Positions 25,298-33,414 are shown, numbered from the stretch's first letter. The stretch: 38,044 bases of DNA from Acidovorax sp. (GCA_004210805.1 SDXZ01000026.1:1-38044); one strand, 5' to 3'. Notes: generated by a model not told the origin, from the sequence alone. A program made the numbers and translations.

Positions 25298-26578
25298 TCA
25301 GCCGGTAAACCAGCGCAGCGGCGCCAGCACGGTCTGCGGGAACAGCACCATGATGAACATCACCGCAAACTCAGCGGCCATGAAGGGCAGCACGCCGCGC
25401 GTGACCTCGTCCATCTTCATGCGCCCCACGCCCGCCACCACATTCAGGATGGTGCCCACTGGCGGGGTGACCAGGCCGATGGAGTTGTTGATGATGAAGA
25501 GCACGCCGAAGTAGACCGGATCGATGCCAGCGGCCTTGATGACGGGCATCAGCACGGGGGTCAGGATCAGGATGGTGGGCGTCATGTCCATGGCAGTGCC
25601 CACCAGCATCACCAGCACCATGATCGCGATCAACAGCAGGGTCTGGTTGCCCATCAAGGGCTTGAGCAGTTCCACCATCTGGGCCGGCAGATTGGCCACC
25701 GTGATGAGCCAGGACGACACCATCGCAGCCGCCACCAGGAACATCACCACCGCCGTCGTCTTGGCCGCGGTGGTGAAGATGGGCAGCAGCGCGCGCAGCG
25801 GCAGCTCGCGGTAGATCACGCTGGCCACAAACAGCGAATACACGGCCGCGACCACGGCGGCCTCGGTCGGCGTGAACACGCCCATGCGCAGGCCCACGAG
25901 GATGAACACCGGCAAGGTCAGCGCCCATACCGACTCCCGCGCGGAGCGCCAGACTTCGGCTGCAGTCTTCTTCTCGGGCATGGCCAGCACCTCCTTGCGG
26001 CCCACCCACCACCAGGTCACCGCCAGGCCCACGCCGATCATGATGCCGGGGAAGATGCCAGCGATGAAAAGCTTGCTGATCGACACGTTGGCTGCCACGC
26101 CAAAGATCACAAACCCGATGCTGGGCGGAATGATCGGCCCGATGACGCCCGAGGCCGCGATCAACCCGCCCGACACTTCTTTCTTGTGCCCGGCCTTCAC
26201 CATCATGGGCAGCAGCAGCGCGGTCAGCGCCGCGGCATCGGCCACCGCCGAGCCCGACAGCGACGACAGCAGGCAGGCCGCCAGGATCACCACGTAGCCC
26301 AGGCCGCCCTTCACATGGCCCACCAGCGCCAGCGCGAAGTTGACGATGCGCTGCGAGAGGCCACCCACGTTCATGATCTCGCCGGCCAGCATGAAGAACG
26401 GCACGGCCAGCAGCGGAAAGCTGTCGGCGCCGTTGATGAAGTTCTGCGCGAGGATTTGCGAGTCAAACAGGTCGAGGTGCCACATCAGCCCGACGCCACT
26501 GGCCAGCAGCGCGTAGGCGATCGGGATGCCCAGGGCCATGGCGCCGATCAGGCCGCCCAAGAAAATCAGCACGGTCAT
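25298..26578 (-). CDS. dctM: TRAP transporter large permease subunit
   Basis: 426 residues and strongly hydrophobic, with about a dozen membrane segments as expected for DctM. It begins MTVLIFLGGLIGAMALGIPIAYAL, with the DctM-typical FPLLAVPFFMLAGEIMN, GSAVADAAALTALLLPMM, ASGVIGPIIPPSIGFVIFG and the C-terminal IGLVTPPVGTILNVVAGVG. DctM forms the sodium-dependent transport channel of a TRAP system in the inner membrane. It works with the DctQ encoded 27 bases upstream and the DctP at 30305-31315. The start at 26578 is the natural family start. The partner genes of the operon indicate a sugar-acid substrate (inference). Confidence 0.95.
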   Translation of the reverse strand: MTVLIFLGGLIGAMALGIPIAYALLASGVGLMWHLDLFDSQILAQNFINGADSFPLLAVPFFMLAGEIMNVGGLSQRIVNFALALVGHVKGGLGYVVILAACLLSSLSGSAVADAAALTALLLPMMVKAGHKKEVSGGLIAASGVIGPIIPPSIGFVIFGVAANVSISKLFIAGIFPGIMIGVGLAVTWWWVGRKEVLAMPEKKTAAEVWRSARESVWALTLPVFILVGLRMGVFTPTEAAVVAAVYSLFVASVIYRELPLRALLPIFTTAAKTTAVVMFLVAAAMVSSWLITVANLPAQMVELLKPLMGNQTLLLIAIMVLVMLVGTAMDMTPTILILTPVLMPVIKAAGIDPVYFGVLFIINNSIGLVTPPVGTILNVVAGVGRMKMDEVTRGVLPFMAAEFAVMFIMVLFPQTVLAPLRWFTG

Positions 26579-26605
26579 GGTGTTGTCTCCGGTGTTGAGG
26601 CTGCG

Positions 26606-27211
26606 TTACTTGCCGGCGCGCGGCAGCGGGCGGTCGCCCAACGGGGATGGGCTCGCGGCGTTCTCGCGCGCGAGCTCCGCCTGCAGCGCTTCCAGCTCGG
26701 CCTGCTCTTCGGATTCCTTGACCATCACCAGCTCTTCCTCGCTCACCTTGCCCGCCAGCACGCGCAGCAGCTGCAGCACCAGCAGAAAGCCGGCGCACAC
26801 CGAAAACACCACGCCCGACGCGTAGAAAATGCCCATCGACGCGCCAGTGACCGGGGCTTCCACATCCCAGTTGATCTTCATCTGCTTCCAGCTGCCTTCA
26901 AAGAACAGCCAGGTGATGTAGAGCATCAGCACATGCCCGACCACCATGCAGACCTTCTTGCCCCGCACCGACAGGCGCGACACCAGCATGTCGGTGCCCA
27001 GGTGCGCGTTCTCCTTGATGGCCGCCACCGCGCCCAGGAAGGTGATCCACACGAAGAGCCAGCGCGAGAGCTCCTCGCTGACGGCGATGCCCGAGTTGAA
27101 GACGTAGCGCAGCACCACGTTGCCGAACACCAGCACCACCATGGCGGCCAGCGCCAGCGCGATGAGAAGGTTGATGGCCCGGACGTAGTGGTGGATGACG
27201 GTGTTGAGCAT
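26606..27211 (-). CDS. dctQ: TRAP transporter small permease subunit
   Basis: 201 residues. Four membrane segments fit DctQ: the first near residues 13-38 (LLIALALAAMVVLVFGNVVLRYVF), then one containing the RWLFVWITFLGAVAAIKENAHLGTD motif of the small subunit, and two more before residue 155. The C-terminal 45 residues form an unusual long acidic, Glu-rich tail (SEEELVMVKESEEQAELEALQ) likely to be helical and cytoplasmic. DctQ partners DctM. The gene lies 49 bases after the KdaD-like gene and 27 before dctM. Confidence 0.92.
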   Translation of the reverse strand: MLNTVIHHYVRAINLLIALALAAMVVLVFGNVVLRYVFNSGIAVSEELSRWLFVWITFLGAVAAIKENAHLGTDMLVSRLSVRGKKVCMVVGHVLMLYITWLFFEGSWKQMKINWDVEAPVTGASMGIFYASGVVFSVCAGFLLVLQLLRVLAGKVSEEELVMVKESEEQAELEALQAELARENAASPSPLGDRPLPRAGK

Positions 27212-27260
27212 GCGGGGGTCTCCGTGGATGGCGGGGCGGGTATCGTTTTTTTTGACGTGC

Positions 27261-28379
27261 TCAGAGCGCCGCGCCCTGCAGCAGCCCGCGCGCCGCCAGG
27301 TTGACCATGAAGGCCCGCAACCCGAAGCGCCACGGCGGCGCGGTTTCGCTGTGCGTCACCGTGTTGTGCAGCGCGCCCAGCCAGGCGCTCTGGATGGTGA
27401 CCACATCGCCCAGCTTGTGCGTGAAGCCGCTGCCGGGCTGGTCGCGGTCTTCGATGGGGGCAAACAGCGTGCCCAGGAAGAGCATGAAGCCGTCCGGGTA
27501 CTGGTGCGCGGCCAGGGTCTGGGCCACCAAGTCGGCCGGGTCGCGGCTGATGCTGGCCATGGTGTTGATGCCGCGCAGCGTGAAGCCGTCGGTGCCGGCC
27601 ACACGCAGGTGCACGGTCTCGTTGCGCACATCGTCTAGACCGAAGCCGGCGTCGAACAGCCGGATGAAGGGACCGATGGCGCACGAGGCGTTGTTGTCCT
27701 TGGCCTTGCCCAGCAGCAGCGCGCTGCGGCCCTCGATGTCGCGCAGGTTGACGTCGTTGCCCAGCGTGGCGCCCACGATGGCGCCGCGGCTGTTGACGGC
27801 CAGCACCACCTCGGGCTCGGGGTTGTTCCAGGCCGAATCGGCGCGGATGCCGATCTGCTCGCCCGTGCCCACCGAGGCCAGCACCGGTGCCTTGGTGAAG
27901 ACCTCGGCGTCGGGGCCGATGCCCACTTCGAGGTACTGCGACCACAGGCCCTTGTCCTGCAGCAGTGCCTTCAAGGCCATGGCCTGCTCCGAGCCCGGAC
28001 GGATGTCGGCCAAGCTCTCGCCGATAAGCCCCACCACCTGGCTGCGCAGGCCCTGGGCGCGGGCTGCATCGCCGCGGGCCTGTTCCTCGATCACACGCTC
28101 GATCAGGCTGGCGGCGAAGGTCACACCGGCGGCCTTCACCACCTGCAGGTCGCAGGGAGCCAGGAGCCAGGGGCGCGTGGTGTCGCGCATGCCGATCTGG
28201 CTGTTTGCGAGCAATTCATTGACGCTGCACAGATATTGGCCCTCGGCCGCACGCGCAGCCTCGGCGGGCGCCGGGGTGTCCAGCAGCGTGCTCATGGTGG
28301 GGTAGTCGCGGCTCAGGTCAAAGACACCCGCGTCGCGCAGGCGCCGCCCCACCGGCCGCTTCGGCCGCTGTCGTTTCAC
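27261..28379 (-). CDS. FAH-family protein, KdaD/AraD1-like (2-keto-3-deoxypentonate dehydratase candidate), 5' end irregular
   Basis: 372 residues if GTG 28379 is used, or 344 from ATG 28295. The core is typical of the larger FAH-superfamily sugar-acid enzymes: LLAPCDLQVVKAAGVTFAAS, VGIGPDAEVFTKAP, NNPEPEVVLAV (metal Glu residues), GNDVNLRDIEGRSALLLGKA and KDNNASCAIGPF. Relatives such as 2-keto-3-deoxy-D-arabinonate dehydratase turn the keto-deoxy acid into alpha-ketoglutarate semialdehyde. The N-terminus is odd. The best start by ribosome-binding site (AAGGA before ATG at 28383) opens a different frame that stops after 21 codons (28318), while the conserved LRDAGVFDLSRDYPTMSTLL is in the main frame. 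A small deletion or frameshift is likely. The protein may still be made from GTG 28379 or ATG 28295. Confidence 0.82.
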   Translation of the reverse strand: MKRQRPKRPVGRRLRDAGVFDLSRDYPTMSTLLDTPAPAEAARAAEGQYLCSVNELLANSQIGMRDTTRPWLLAPCDLQVVKAAGVTFAASLIERVIEEQARGDAARAQGLRSQVVGLIGESLADIRPGSEQAMALKALLQDKGLWSQYLEVGIGPDAEVFTKAPVLASVGTGEQIGIRADSAWNNPEPEVVLAVNSRGAIVGATLGNDVNLRDIEGRSALLLGKAKDNNASCAIGPFIRLFDAGFGLDDVRNETVHLRVAGTDGFTLRGINTMASISRDPADLVAQTLAAHQYPDGFMLFLGTLFAPIEDRDQPGSGFTHKLGDVVTIQSAWLGALHNTVTHSETAPPWRFGLRAFMVNLAARGLLQGAAL

Positions 28380-28441
28380 TCATGGGAGTTCCTTGAAGAA
28401 GGGTTCTGAATCGGTGCCGCGCCCGCTTCGGGCGCAGCGTT

Positions 28442-30223
28442 TCAATGGTTGTGCCGCGGTGTGTGTTCTGAAATGCGGTGGTAGTCCAGCGCAAAGTCCA
28501 GCGTCGCGCCATCCACCAGCTGCCCGGTCTTCTCGCGGTACAGCGCTTCCCAGGGCGACTGGCTCTTGGGGATGGGTGGTGCCGGCAGTTCGCGGCGGCG
28601 GCGCTCGATCTCTTCGGGGGCCACCAGCGCATCGCAGCGGCCGGTGTTGAGGTCAATGCGGATCGTGTCGCCACTCGCCAGCCAGCACAGGCCGCCACCC
28701 ACCGCGCTTTCGGGCGATGCGTTCAGGATCGACGGGCTGTCCGCCGTGCCCGACTGGCGTCCGTCGCCCAGCGTGGGCAAGGTGTTGATTCCGCGGCGGA
28801 TCAGCGCGTCGGGTGGCTGCATATTGACCACCTCGGCCGAGCCAGGCCAGCCGATGGGGCCCGCGCCGCGCATCACCAGGATGCAGCCTTCGTCGATGTC
28901 GAGCGACGGGTCGTTGATGCGCGCGTGGTAGTCGTCCGCACCCTCGAACACCACGGCGCGCGCTTCAAAAATGCCTTCTGCGCCCGGCTGGCTCAGGTAG
29001 CGCTGGCGGAAGGCTTGCGAGATCACCGATGTCTTCAAGATGCCGAAGTCGAACAGATTTCCGTGAAGCACCAGAAAGCCGGCGTTTTCCATCAACGGCG
29101 CGTTGAATGGGCAGATCACCTCGCGGTCGCGTGTCTCGCGGCCCTGCAGGTTGTCCGCCAGCGGCTTGCCCGTCACGGTCAGGCAGTCGCCGTGCAGGCG
29201 CCCGGCCTGCTGCAGCTCCCACAGCAGTGCCGGAACGCCCCCTGCGCGAAAGAAGCGCTCTCCCAAAAACTTGCCCGCGGGCTGCATGTTGAGCAGCAGG
29301 GGCAGGTCGTAGGCGTGTTGGGTCCAGTCCGACGGATGCAGCTCCACGCCCGCATGCCGCGCCATGGCCATGATGTGCACCTGCGCATTGCTGCTGCCCC
29401 CGGCCACGCTGACCACCGACAGCGCGTTGAGAAAACTCTCGCGCGTGAGGATGCGCGACGGGCGCAGGTCCTCATACGCCATCTCGACGATGCGACGCCC
29501 GGTCTCGTACGCCATCTGGCCGCGTTCGCGGTAGGGCGCCGGAATGGCGGCGCAGCCGGGCAGCGAGAGGCCCAGGGCCTCGGCCACCGCGTTCATGGTG
29601 GACGCTGTGCCCATGGTGTTGCAGTGGCCGGCCGACGGCGCGCTGCTGCAGGCGCGCTGCAGAAACTCTTCTTCGTCTATGTCGCCCGCGGCCAGCTGGC
29701 GGCGGCTGCGCCAGATCACGGTGCCCGAGCCCACCAGCTCGCCGTCGTGCCAGCCGTCCAGCATGGGGCCGCCGGACAACACAATGGCCGGGATGTCTAC
29801 GGTGGACGCCGCCATCACACCCGCTGGGGTGGTCTTGTCACAGCCCGTAGTCAGCACCACCGCGTCGATGGGATAGCCGTACAGGATCTCCACCAGCCCC
29901 AGATAGGCCAGGTTGCGGTCCAGTGCCGCCGTGGGGCGGCGGCAGTTTTCAAAGATGGGGTGGACCGGGAACTCCATCGGGATGCCCCCCGCGTCGCGGA
30001 TGCCTTCGCGCACACGGCGGGCCAGGTCCACATGGATGCGGTTGCAGGGCGACAGGTCGCTGCCGGTTTGCGCGATGCCGATGATGGGCCGGCCCGAGCG
30101 CAGTTCTTCGGGCGTGAGCCCGTAGTTCATGAAACGTTCGAGGTACAGCGCGGCCATGTCCGAGCGCTCGGGGGCGGCGAACCACTCGCGCGAGCGAAAC
30201 GGGCGGCGGGGTGTCTTGTCCAT
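28442..30223 (-). CDS. IlvD/EDD-family sugar-acid dehydratase (L-arabinonate/D-xylonate dehydratase-like)
   Basis: 593 residues from ATG 30223 (MDKTPRRPFRSREWF). The [2Fe-2S] ligands expected for this branch are present: Cys60 (SPCNRIH), Cys128 (TTGCDKTTPAG) and Cys201 (SAGHCNTMG). Lys130 sits where L-arabinonate dehydratase has its carbamylated Lys. The enzyme removes water from an aldonate to give a 2-keto-3-deoxy acid. The start WFAAPERSDMAALYLERFMNYGL groups it with pentonate or hexonate dehydratases rather than with dihydroxyacid dehydratase (IlvD). The gene is second in the TRAP operon, after dctP. The exact aldonate is not decidable from sequence. Confidence 0.9.
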   Translation of the reverse strand: MDKTPRRPFRSREWFAAPERSDMAALYLERFMNYGLTPEELRSGRPIIGIAQTGSDLSPCNRIHVDLARRVREGIRDAGGIPMEFPVHPIFENCRRPTAALDRNLAYLGLVEILYGYPIDAVVLTTGCDKTTPAGVMAASTVDIPAIVLSGGPMLDGWHDGELVGSGTVIWRSRRQLAAGDIDEEEFLQRACSSAPSAGHCNTMGTASTMNAVAEALGLSLPGCAAIPAPYRERGQMAYETGRRIVEMAYEDLRPSRILTRESFLNALSVVSVAGGSSNAQVHIMAMARHAGVELHPSDWTQHAYDLPLLLNMQPAGKFLGERFFRAGGVPALLWELQQAGRLHGDCLTVTGKPLADNLQGRETRDREVICPFNAPLMENAGFLVLHGNLFDFGILKTSVISQAFRQRYLSQPGAEGIFEARAVVFEGADDYHARINDPSLDIDEGCILVMRGAGPIGWPGSAEVVNMQPPDALIRRGINTLPTLGDGRQSGTADSPSILNASPESAVGGGLCWLASGDTIRIDLNTGRCDALVAPEEIERRRRELPAPPIPKSQSPWEALYREKTGQLVDGATLDFALDYHRISEHTPRHNH

Positions 30224-30304
30224 GGGGAATCTTTGGAAGGCGATCAAAAAGCCAGGATGCGGCGGCGCGGGCGCAGGCCCGCACGCGCCGGATGAATGGC
30301 CTGC

Positions 30305-31315
30305 TTACTTGGCTGTGCCGCGCACCTTGGCCAGCTCGGCGTTCATCTCGCCAGTCGTTTCTTCGCCAAATTCCTTGGCGTACTTGACCAGCACCGGCTG
30401 CAGCTTGGTGCGCATCTTGGCCTGCTCGGCCGGGGCCAGCTCGGTCACCTGCATGCCCACTTTCTTGAGCTCGCCCAGCGCCTTGTCGCTGAACGCTCGG
30501 ATGGTCTTGCGCTCGAACAGCGTGGCCTCGCGCGCGGCTTCCTGCACGATTTTTTGTTCCTGTGCCGAGAGGCCGTCCCAGGTCTTCTTGGACATCAGCA
30601 GCACCCAGGCGCTGTACATGTGGCGCGACAGCACCAGGTGCTTTTGCACCTCATAGAACTTGCTCGACAGGATGGTGGCAGGCGGGTTCTCTTGCCCATC
30701 CACCGCGGCCTGCTCCATGGCCGAATACAGCTCGGTAAACGGCATGGGCGTGGCGTTGGCACCCAATGCGTTGAAGGTATCGAGGAACAGCGGGCTCTGG
30801 ATCACGCGCAGCTTCAGGCCGGCCAGGTCTTCTGCCTTGGTGATGGGGCGGCGCGAGTTCGTCACGTGGCGAAATCCGTTCTCCCAGAAGCCCAGGCCCA
30901 CCAGGCCTTTTTCGGGCAGCTTGGCCAGCAGCTTCTGGCCGAAGGGGCCGTCGAGCACGGCGTCGGCCTCCTGCTCGTTGTTGAAGGTCAGCGGCAGGTT
31001 CAGCACGCCGAAGGGCTTGATCAGCGACATCAGCGTGGAGCTGTCGGGCACCGTCATCTCCAGCGTGCCGCCGCGCAGTGCCGAGGTCATGCTCACGTCA
31101 TTGCCCAGCGAGCCGCTGGCGTACAGCTTGGCCACCAGTTTGCCGCCGCTCTTGGCCGCCAGTTGTTCGGCAAAGTGCTTCACGGCCTGGGCCTGCGGGT
31201 GGTCTTCGTTCAGGCCGATGCCGACCTTGAACACGTGGTCCTTGATCTGCGCCGACACGGGTGCGGCCACGGCGGCGAAAAGGGCGGCCGCCAGGGCGAG
31301 TGCTTTGAATTTCAT
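30305..31315 (-). CDS. dctP: TRAP transporter substrate-binding protein
   Basis: 336 residues from ATG 31315. The signal peptide is MKFKALALAAALFAAVAAPVSAQ, so the mature protein is periplasmic. DctP-family features are the N-terminal VFKVGIGLNEDHPQAQAVKHFAE, the substrate-binding LAGLKLRVIQSPLFLDTFNALGANATPM with its conserved Arg, the family VDGQENPPATIL, and a long C-terminal helix. It captures the ligand, usually a carboxylate, for DctQM. It is first in the operon and is divergent from the LysR gene at 31494, whose intergenic gap should contain the operon promoter. Confidence 0.93.
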   Translation of the reverse strand: MKFKALALAAALFAAVAAPVSAQIKDHVFKVGIGLNEDHPQAQAVKHFAEQLAAKSGGKLVAKLYASGSLGNDVSMTSALRGGTLEMTVPDSSTLMSLIKPFGVLNLPLTFNNEQEADAVLDGPFGQKLLAKLPEKGLVGLGFWENGFRHVTNSRRPITKAEDLAGLKLRVIQSPLFLDTFNALGANATPMPFTELYSAMEQAAVDGQENPPATILSSKFYEVQKHLVLSRHMYSAWVLLMSKKTWDGLSAQEQKIVQEAAREATLFERKTIRAFSDKALGELKKVGMQVTELAPAEQAKMRTKLQPVLVKYAKEFGEETTGEMNAELAKVRGTAK

Positions 31316-31464
31316 GGTGAATGTCTCCGAATATGGAATGGCTGGGGCACGGTGGAGCACTGCGAAAGAAGGCCCATCGGCGCCATCGGGTCTCTGCTGG
31401 ACCCTCCCGACGCAAGTGAGAGAGTAGGTTTCGCGCCCCGCGGGGTCCACTCAATTTTTTGCTA

Positions 31465-31481
31465 GCATCCATTCCAAATGC
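31465..31481. promoter_or_regulatory. candidate LysR operator for the aldonate operon
   Basis: GCAT (31465-31468) and ATGC (31478-31481) form an inverted repeat with nine bases between, fitting the T-N11-A pattern of LysR sites, 13 bases before the LysR start codon. A matching octamer pair, TGGAATGG (31334-31341) and CCATTCCA (31469-31476), occurs at both ends of the same gap and could bring two sites together. This rests on short sequences. Confidence 0.35.
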
Positions 31482-31493
31482 TTATGAGTTGCC

Positions 31494-32462
31494 ATGGCCT
31501 CCGCTCCCGTTTCGGGTAAACCCTTGTCGATGGTGCAGGCCTGCGCGCGGCTGCGTTTTCGGCATTTGCAGTTTCTGGACATCCTGGGCCAGACCCGCAA
31601 TCTGCGCCTGACGGCCGAGCAGATGCACATCACGCAGCCTGCGGCCACCAAGATCCTCATGGACATCGAAGAGATCCTGGAGTCCCGCCTTTTCGATCGC
31701 CTGTCGCGTGGCATGCGGCCCAATGAACTGGGCCTTTTCACGCTGCGTTATTCCGCCAGCGCGCTGGCAGGGCACCGCAAGTTTGTGGATGAATTCAACG
31801 CGCTCAAAGAGGGCGGGCACGGCCACCTGTCGATTGGCGCCATCACGGGCTCGGCCGCGCATGTGCTGATCGCCTCGGTGGCCGAAATCCAGCGCCTGCG
31901 CCCTCTGCTGGTGCTCAAGGTGCTGGAGCAAAGCAGCGACCAGCTCATCGTGTGGCTGGCCGAGCGAAAAATCGATTTGATGATCGGCCGCTTCACCGAC
32001 GAGGCGCAGCGGGCGCAGTTTCACTACGAGCGCCTGTCCAACGAGCCGCTGCTGGTGGTGGGTGGCCTGCACCACCCCTTGCGCGGCGCGCGCGACCTGG
32101 ACATGGCAGAGCTGTCGCACTGGCCGTGGATCCTGTACCCGGCATCGACCGCAGTGCGCAAGGTGTCGGACGACATCTTCGGGCGCAACGGCCTGGCGCT
32201 CAGCTCGGGTGTGGTTGAGACGCCGTCGTTTTTGTTTGCGCTCGAGATGATGCAGACCACCGACATGCTGTCGCTGCAGCCCCAGGCCCTGGTAGAGCGC
32301 TATATCGCCAAGGGCCTGCTCGCCCGCATCCCTGTGGAGCTGCCGGACCGCATGCCCGACTACGGTGTCATCACGCGGCTGGGCGAGGCGCCCACGCCGG
32401 CCATGCAGGCTTTCATGGAGGTGCTGCGCGACGTGGCGAACCCGGTGGTCGATGTACCGTGA
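31494..32462 (+). CDS. LysR-family regulator of the aldonate TRAP operon (GbpR-like)
   Basis: 322 residues. The HTH lies around residues 22-75: RFRHLQFLDILGQTRNLRLTAEQMHITQPAATKILMDIEEIL, of the GbpR-type subgroup in which the first helix carries HLQFL. An effector domain follows with LSIGAITGSAAHVLIAS and ERKIDLMIGRFTDE. GbpR-like LysR proteins commonly control sugar-acid or galactose genes next to them. It is divergent from dctP with a 178-base shared gap, so it is the likely regulator of the seven-gene operon, with a sugar acid or its keto-deoxy product as inducer (inference). Confidence 0.92.
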   Translation: MASAPVSGKPLSMVQACARLRFRHLQFLDILGQTRNLRLTAEQMHITQPAATKILMDIEEILESRLFDRLSRGMRPNELGLFTLRYSASALAGHRKFVDEFNALKEGGHGHLSIGAITGSAAHVLIASVAEIQRLRPLLVLKVLEQSSDQLIVWLAERKIDLMIGRFTDEAQRAQFHYERLSNEPLLVVGGLHHPLRGARDLDMAELSHWPWILYPASTAVRKVSDDIFGRNGLALSSGVVETPSFLFALEMMQTTDMLSLQPQALVERYIAKGLLARIPVELPDRMPDYGVITRLGEAPTPAMQAFMEVLRDVANPVVDVP

Positions 32463-32526
32463 TGCTCACCCACCTTGTCGGCCTCGTCGTCGCCTCTGAA
32501 GTCGATAGGACGAAGCCCTAAAAGGT

Positions 32527-32560
32527 GGCTATCGATAACCAAGCGTTATTGACGAACGCT
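32527..32560. promoter_or_regulatory. two small inverted repeats before the hypothetical gene
   Basis: GGCTATCGATAACC (32527-32540) is a near-perfect palindrome around ATCGAT. Directly after it AGCGTT (32542-32547) pairs with AACGCT (32555-32560) around a 7-base loop. They lie in the 168-base gap between the LysR gene and the hypothetical gene. They could be the LysR gene's terminator region or an operator; there is no clear T-run. Confidence 0.3.
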
Positions 32561-32630
32561 GACAGCCGCGCCCGCGGCGGGCCGTTATGCTCTGCGCCCT
32601 TTCCTTGAATCTTCTGCGACGTTTTTTCCC

Positions 32631-33113
32631 ATGCAAGACACCCCTGACACGCCCGAGACCCTCCAGGAACCGCGCCGTTGGTCCGACGGCCAGTGGACTG
32701 CGCAAGTGATCAAGAACGAAGACGATGACGGCTGGGCCGTGTCCATGACGCTCAAGGGCGAGACGGAGCCCGCGCTGGTCGGCCCCTGGACCATGGGGCG
32801 GGACAAGAAGAACCCCAAGCCACTGGATGTCTCGGCCTTCCACACCCTGGTCAAGACCGCCAGCGAGGTGCTGCGCCGCCACGAGCAGCAACTGCATGCG
32901 CAGCTCAACAAGAACGTGTCGGTCACGGTGAATGGCCAGCGGCTAAAGGTGGCCTTGGCCATCGTCCCCGACGAAGAAGGCGCCACGGCCACGCTGAGCG
33001 CGCAGGATGAGCTGGGCGAAGAGCTGGCGCGGGTGCCGGCGCCGCCCACTTTCAAGCTCACTCCCGCCAGCGCTACGGCCTGGGTGGAGGGCGGTTTTGA
33101 AAAGCCCCGCTGA
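32631..33113 (+). CDS. conserved hypothetical protein
   Basis: 160 residues, acidic, soluble and without a signal peptide or membrane segment. I do not recognise a named domain. The N-terminal half contains WTAQVIKNEDDDGWAVSMTLKGE and the statement-like VGPWTMGRDKKNPKPLDVSAFHTLVKTASEVLRRHEQQLHAQLNK, with a helix-forming middle. The C-terminal half reads as beta strands (VSVTVNGQRLKVALAIVPDEEG). Codon use and GC content match its neighbours, and the frame is clean, so it is very likely a real gene. It stands alone between the LysR gene and the FMN riboswitch. Confidence 0.8.
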   Translation: MQDTPDTPETLQEPRRWSDGQWTAQVIKNEDDDGWAVSMTLKGETEPALVGPWTMGRDKKNPKPLDVSAFHTLVKTASEVLRRHEQQLHAQLNKNVSVTVNGQRLKVALAIVPDEEGATATLSAQDELGEELARVPAPPTFKLTPASATAWVEGGFEKPR

Positions 33114-33182
33114 TCGATGACGGGCATCAATGGTGGCGGCAGGGCCATCGCCTGGGCGACGGTGGGAGCTACGGGTAACCCC

Positions 33183-33188
33183 TAGAAT
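33183..33188 (+). promoter_or_regulatory. possible -10 element upstream of the FMN riboswitch
   Basis: TAGAAT at 33183-33188, about 50 bases before the riboswitch, is the best -10-like hexamer in this short gap. No strong -35 box is seen 17 bases upstream. The placement fits transcription that starts shortly before the aptamer. Confidence 0.35.
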
Positions 33189-33234
33189 GCGTCCGCCGGC
33201 CTTCAAGATGGTGAACACGATCTCGGGGCCGGCA

Positions 33235-33407
33235 GCGTTCTCAGGGCGGGGCGAAATTCCCCACCGGCGGTATCTGCAGGCAGATGTCTTCACATCCGCA
33301 CTGCAGCAGCCCGCGAGCGCCCGGGCCGTGCCAGCAGTGGTGGCGGCCTGGGGTCAGCAGATCTGGTGAGATGCCAGAGCCGACGGTCACAGTCCGGATG
33401 AAAGAGA
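33235..33407 (+). promoter_or_regulatory. FMN riboswitch aptamer (RFN element)
   Basis: The strongly conserved RFN blocks are present in order. At the 5' end is TCTCAGGGCGGGGCGAAATT, followed by CCCCACCGGCGG (33238-33270). A variable stem follows, then CAGCAGATCTGGTGAGATGC (33355-33374) and GAGCCGACGGTCACAGTC near 33377-33394, closing with CCGGATGAAAGAGA (33394-33407). FMN binding to this element represses riboflavin synthesis or transport genes. It precedes the type II lumazine synthase gene by about 200 bases, so that gene is its target. The extended P3-region length is within the known range. Confidence 0.95.
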
Positions 33408-33414
33408 TCGCGAA

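Noticed and set aside
28318-28698. Separate small minus-strand gene reading through MSETTAAEAAGG
   Set aside because: It reads mostly antisense or out of frame through the dehydratase 3' end. Only its last 21 codons, after the ribosome-binding site, make sense, as the displaced start of the KdaD-like gene.
28478-30295. 600-codon plus-strand frame opposite the dehydratase gene
   Set aside because: A shadow of the IlvD/EDD-type gene; composition is typical of an antisense reading of a GC-rich gene.
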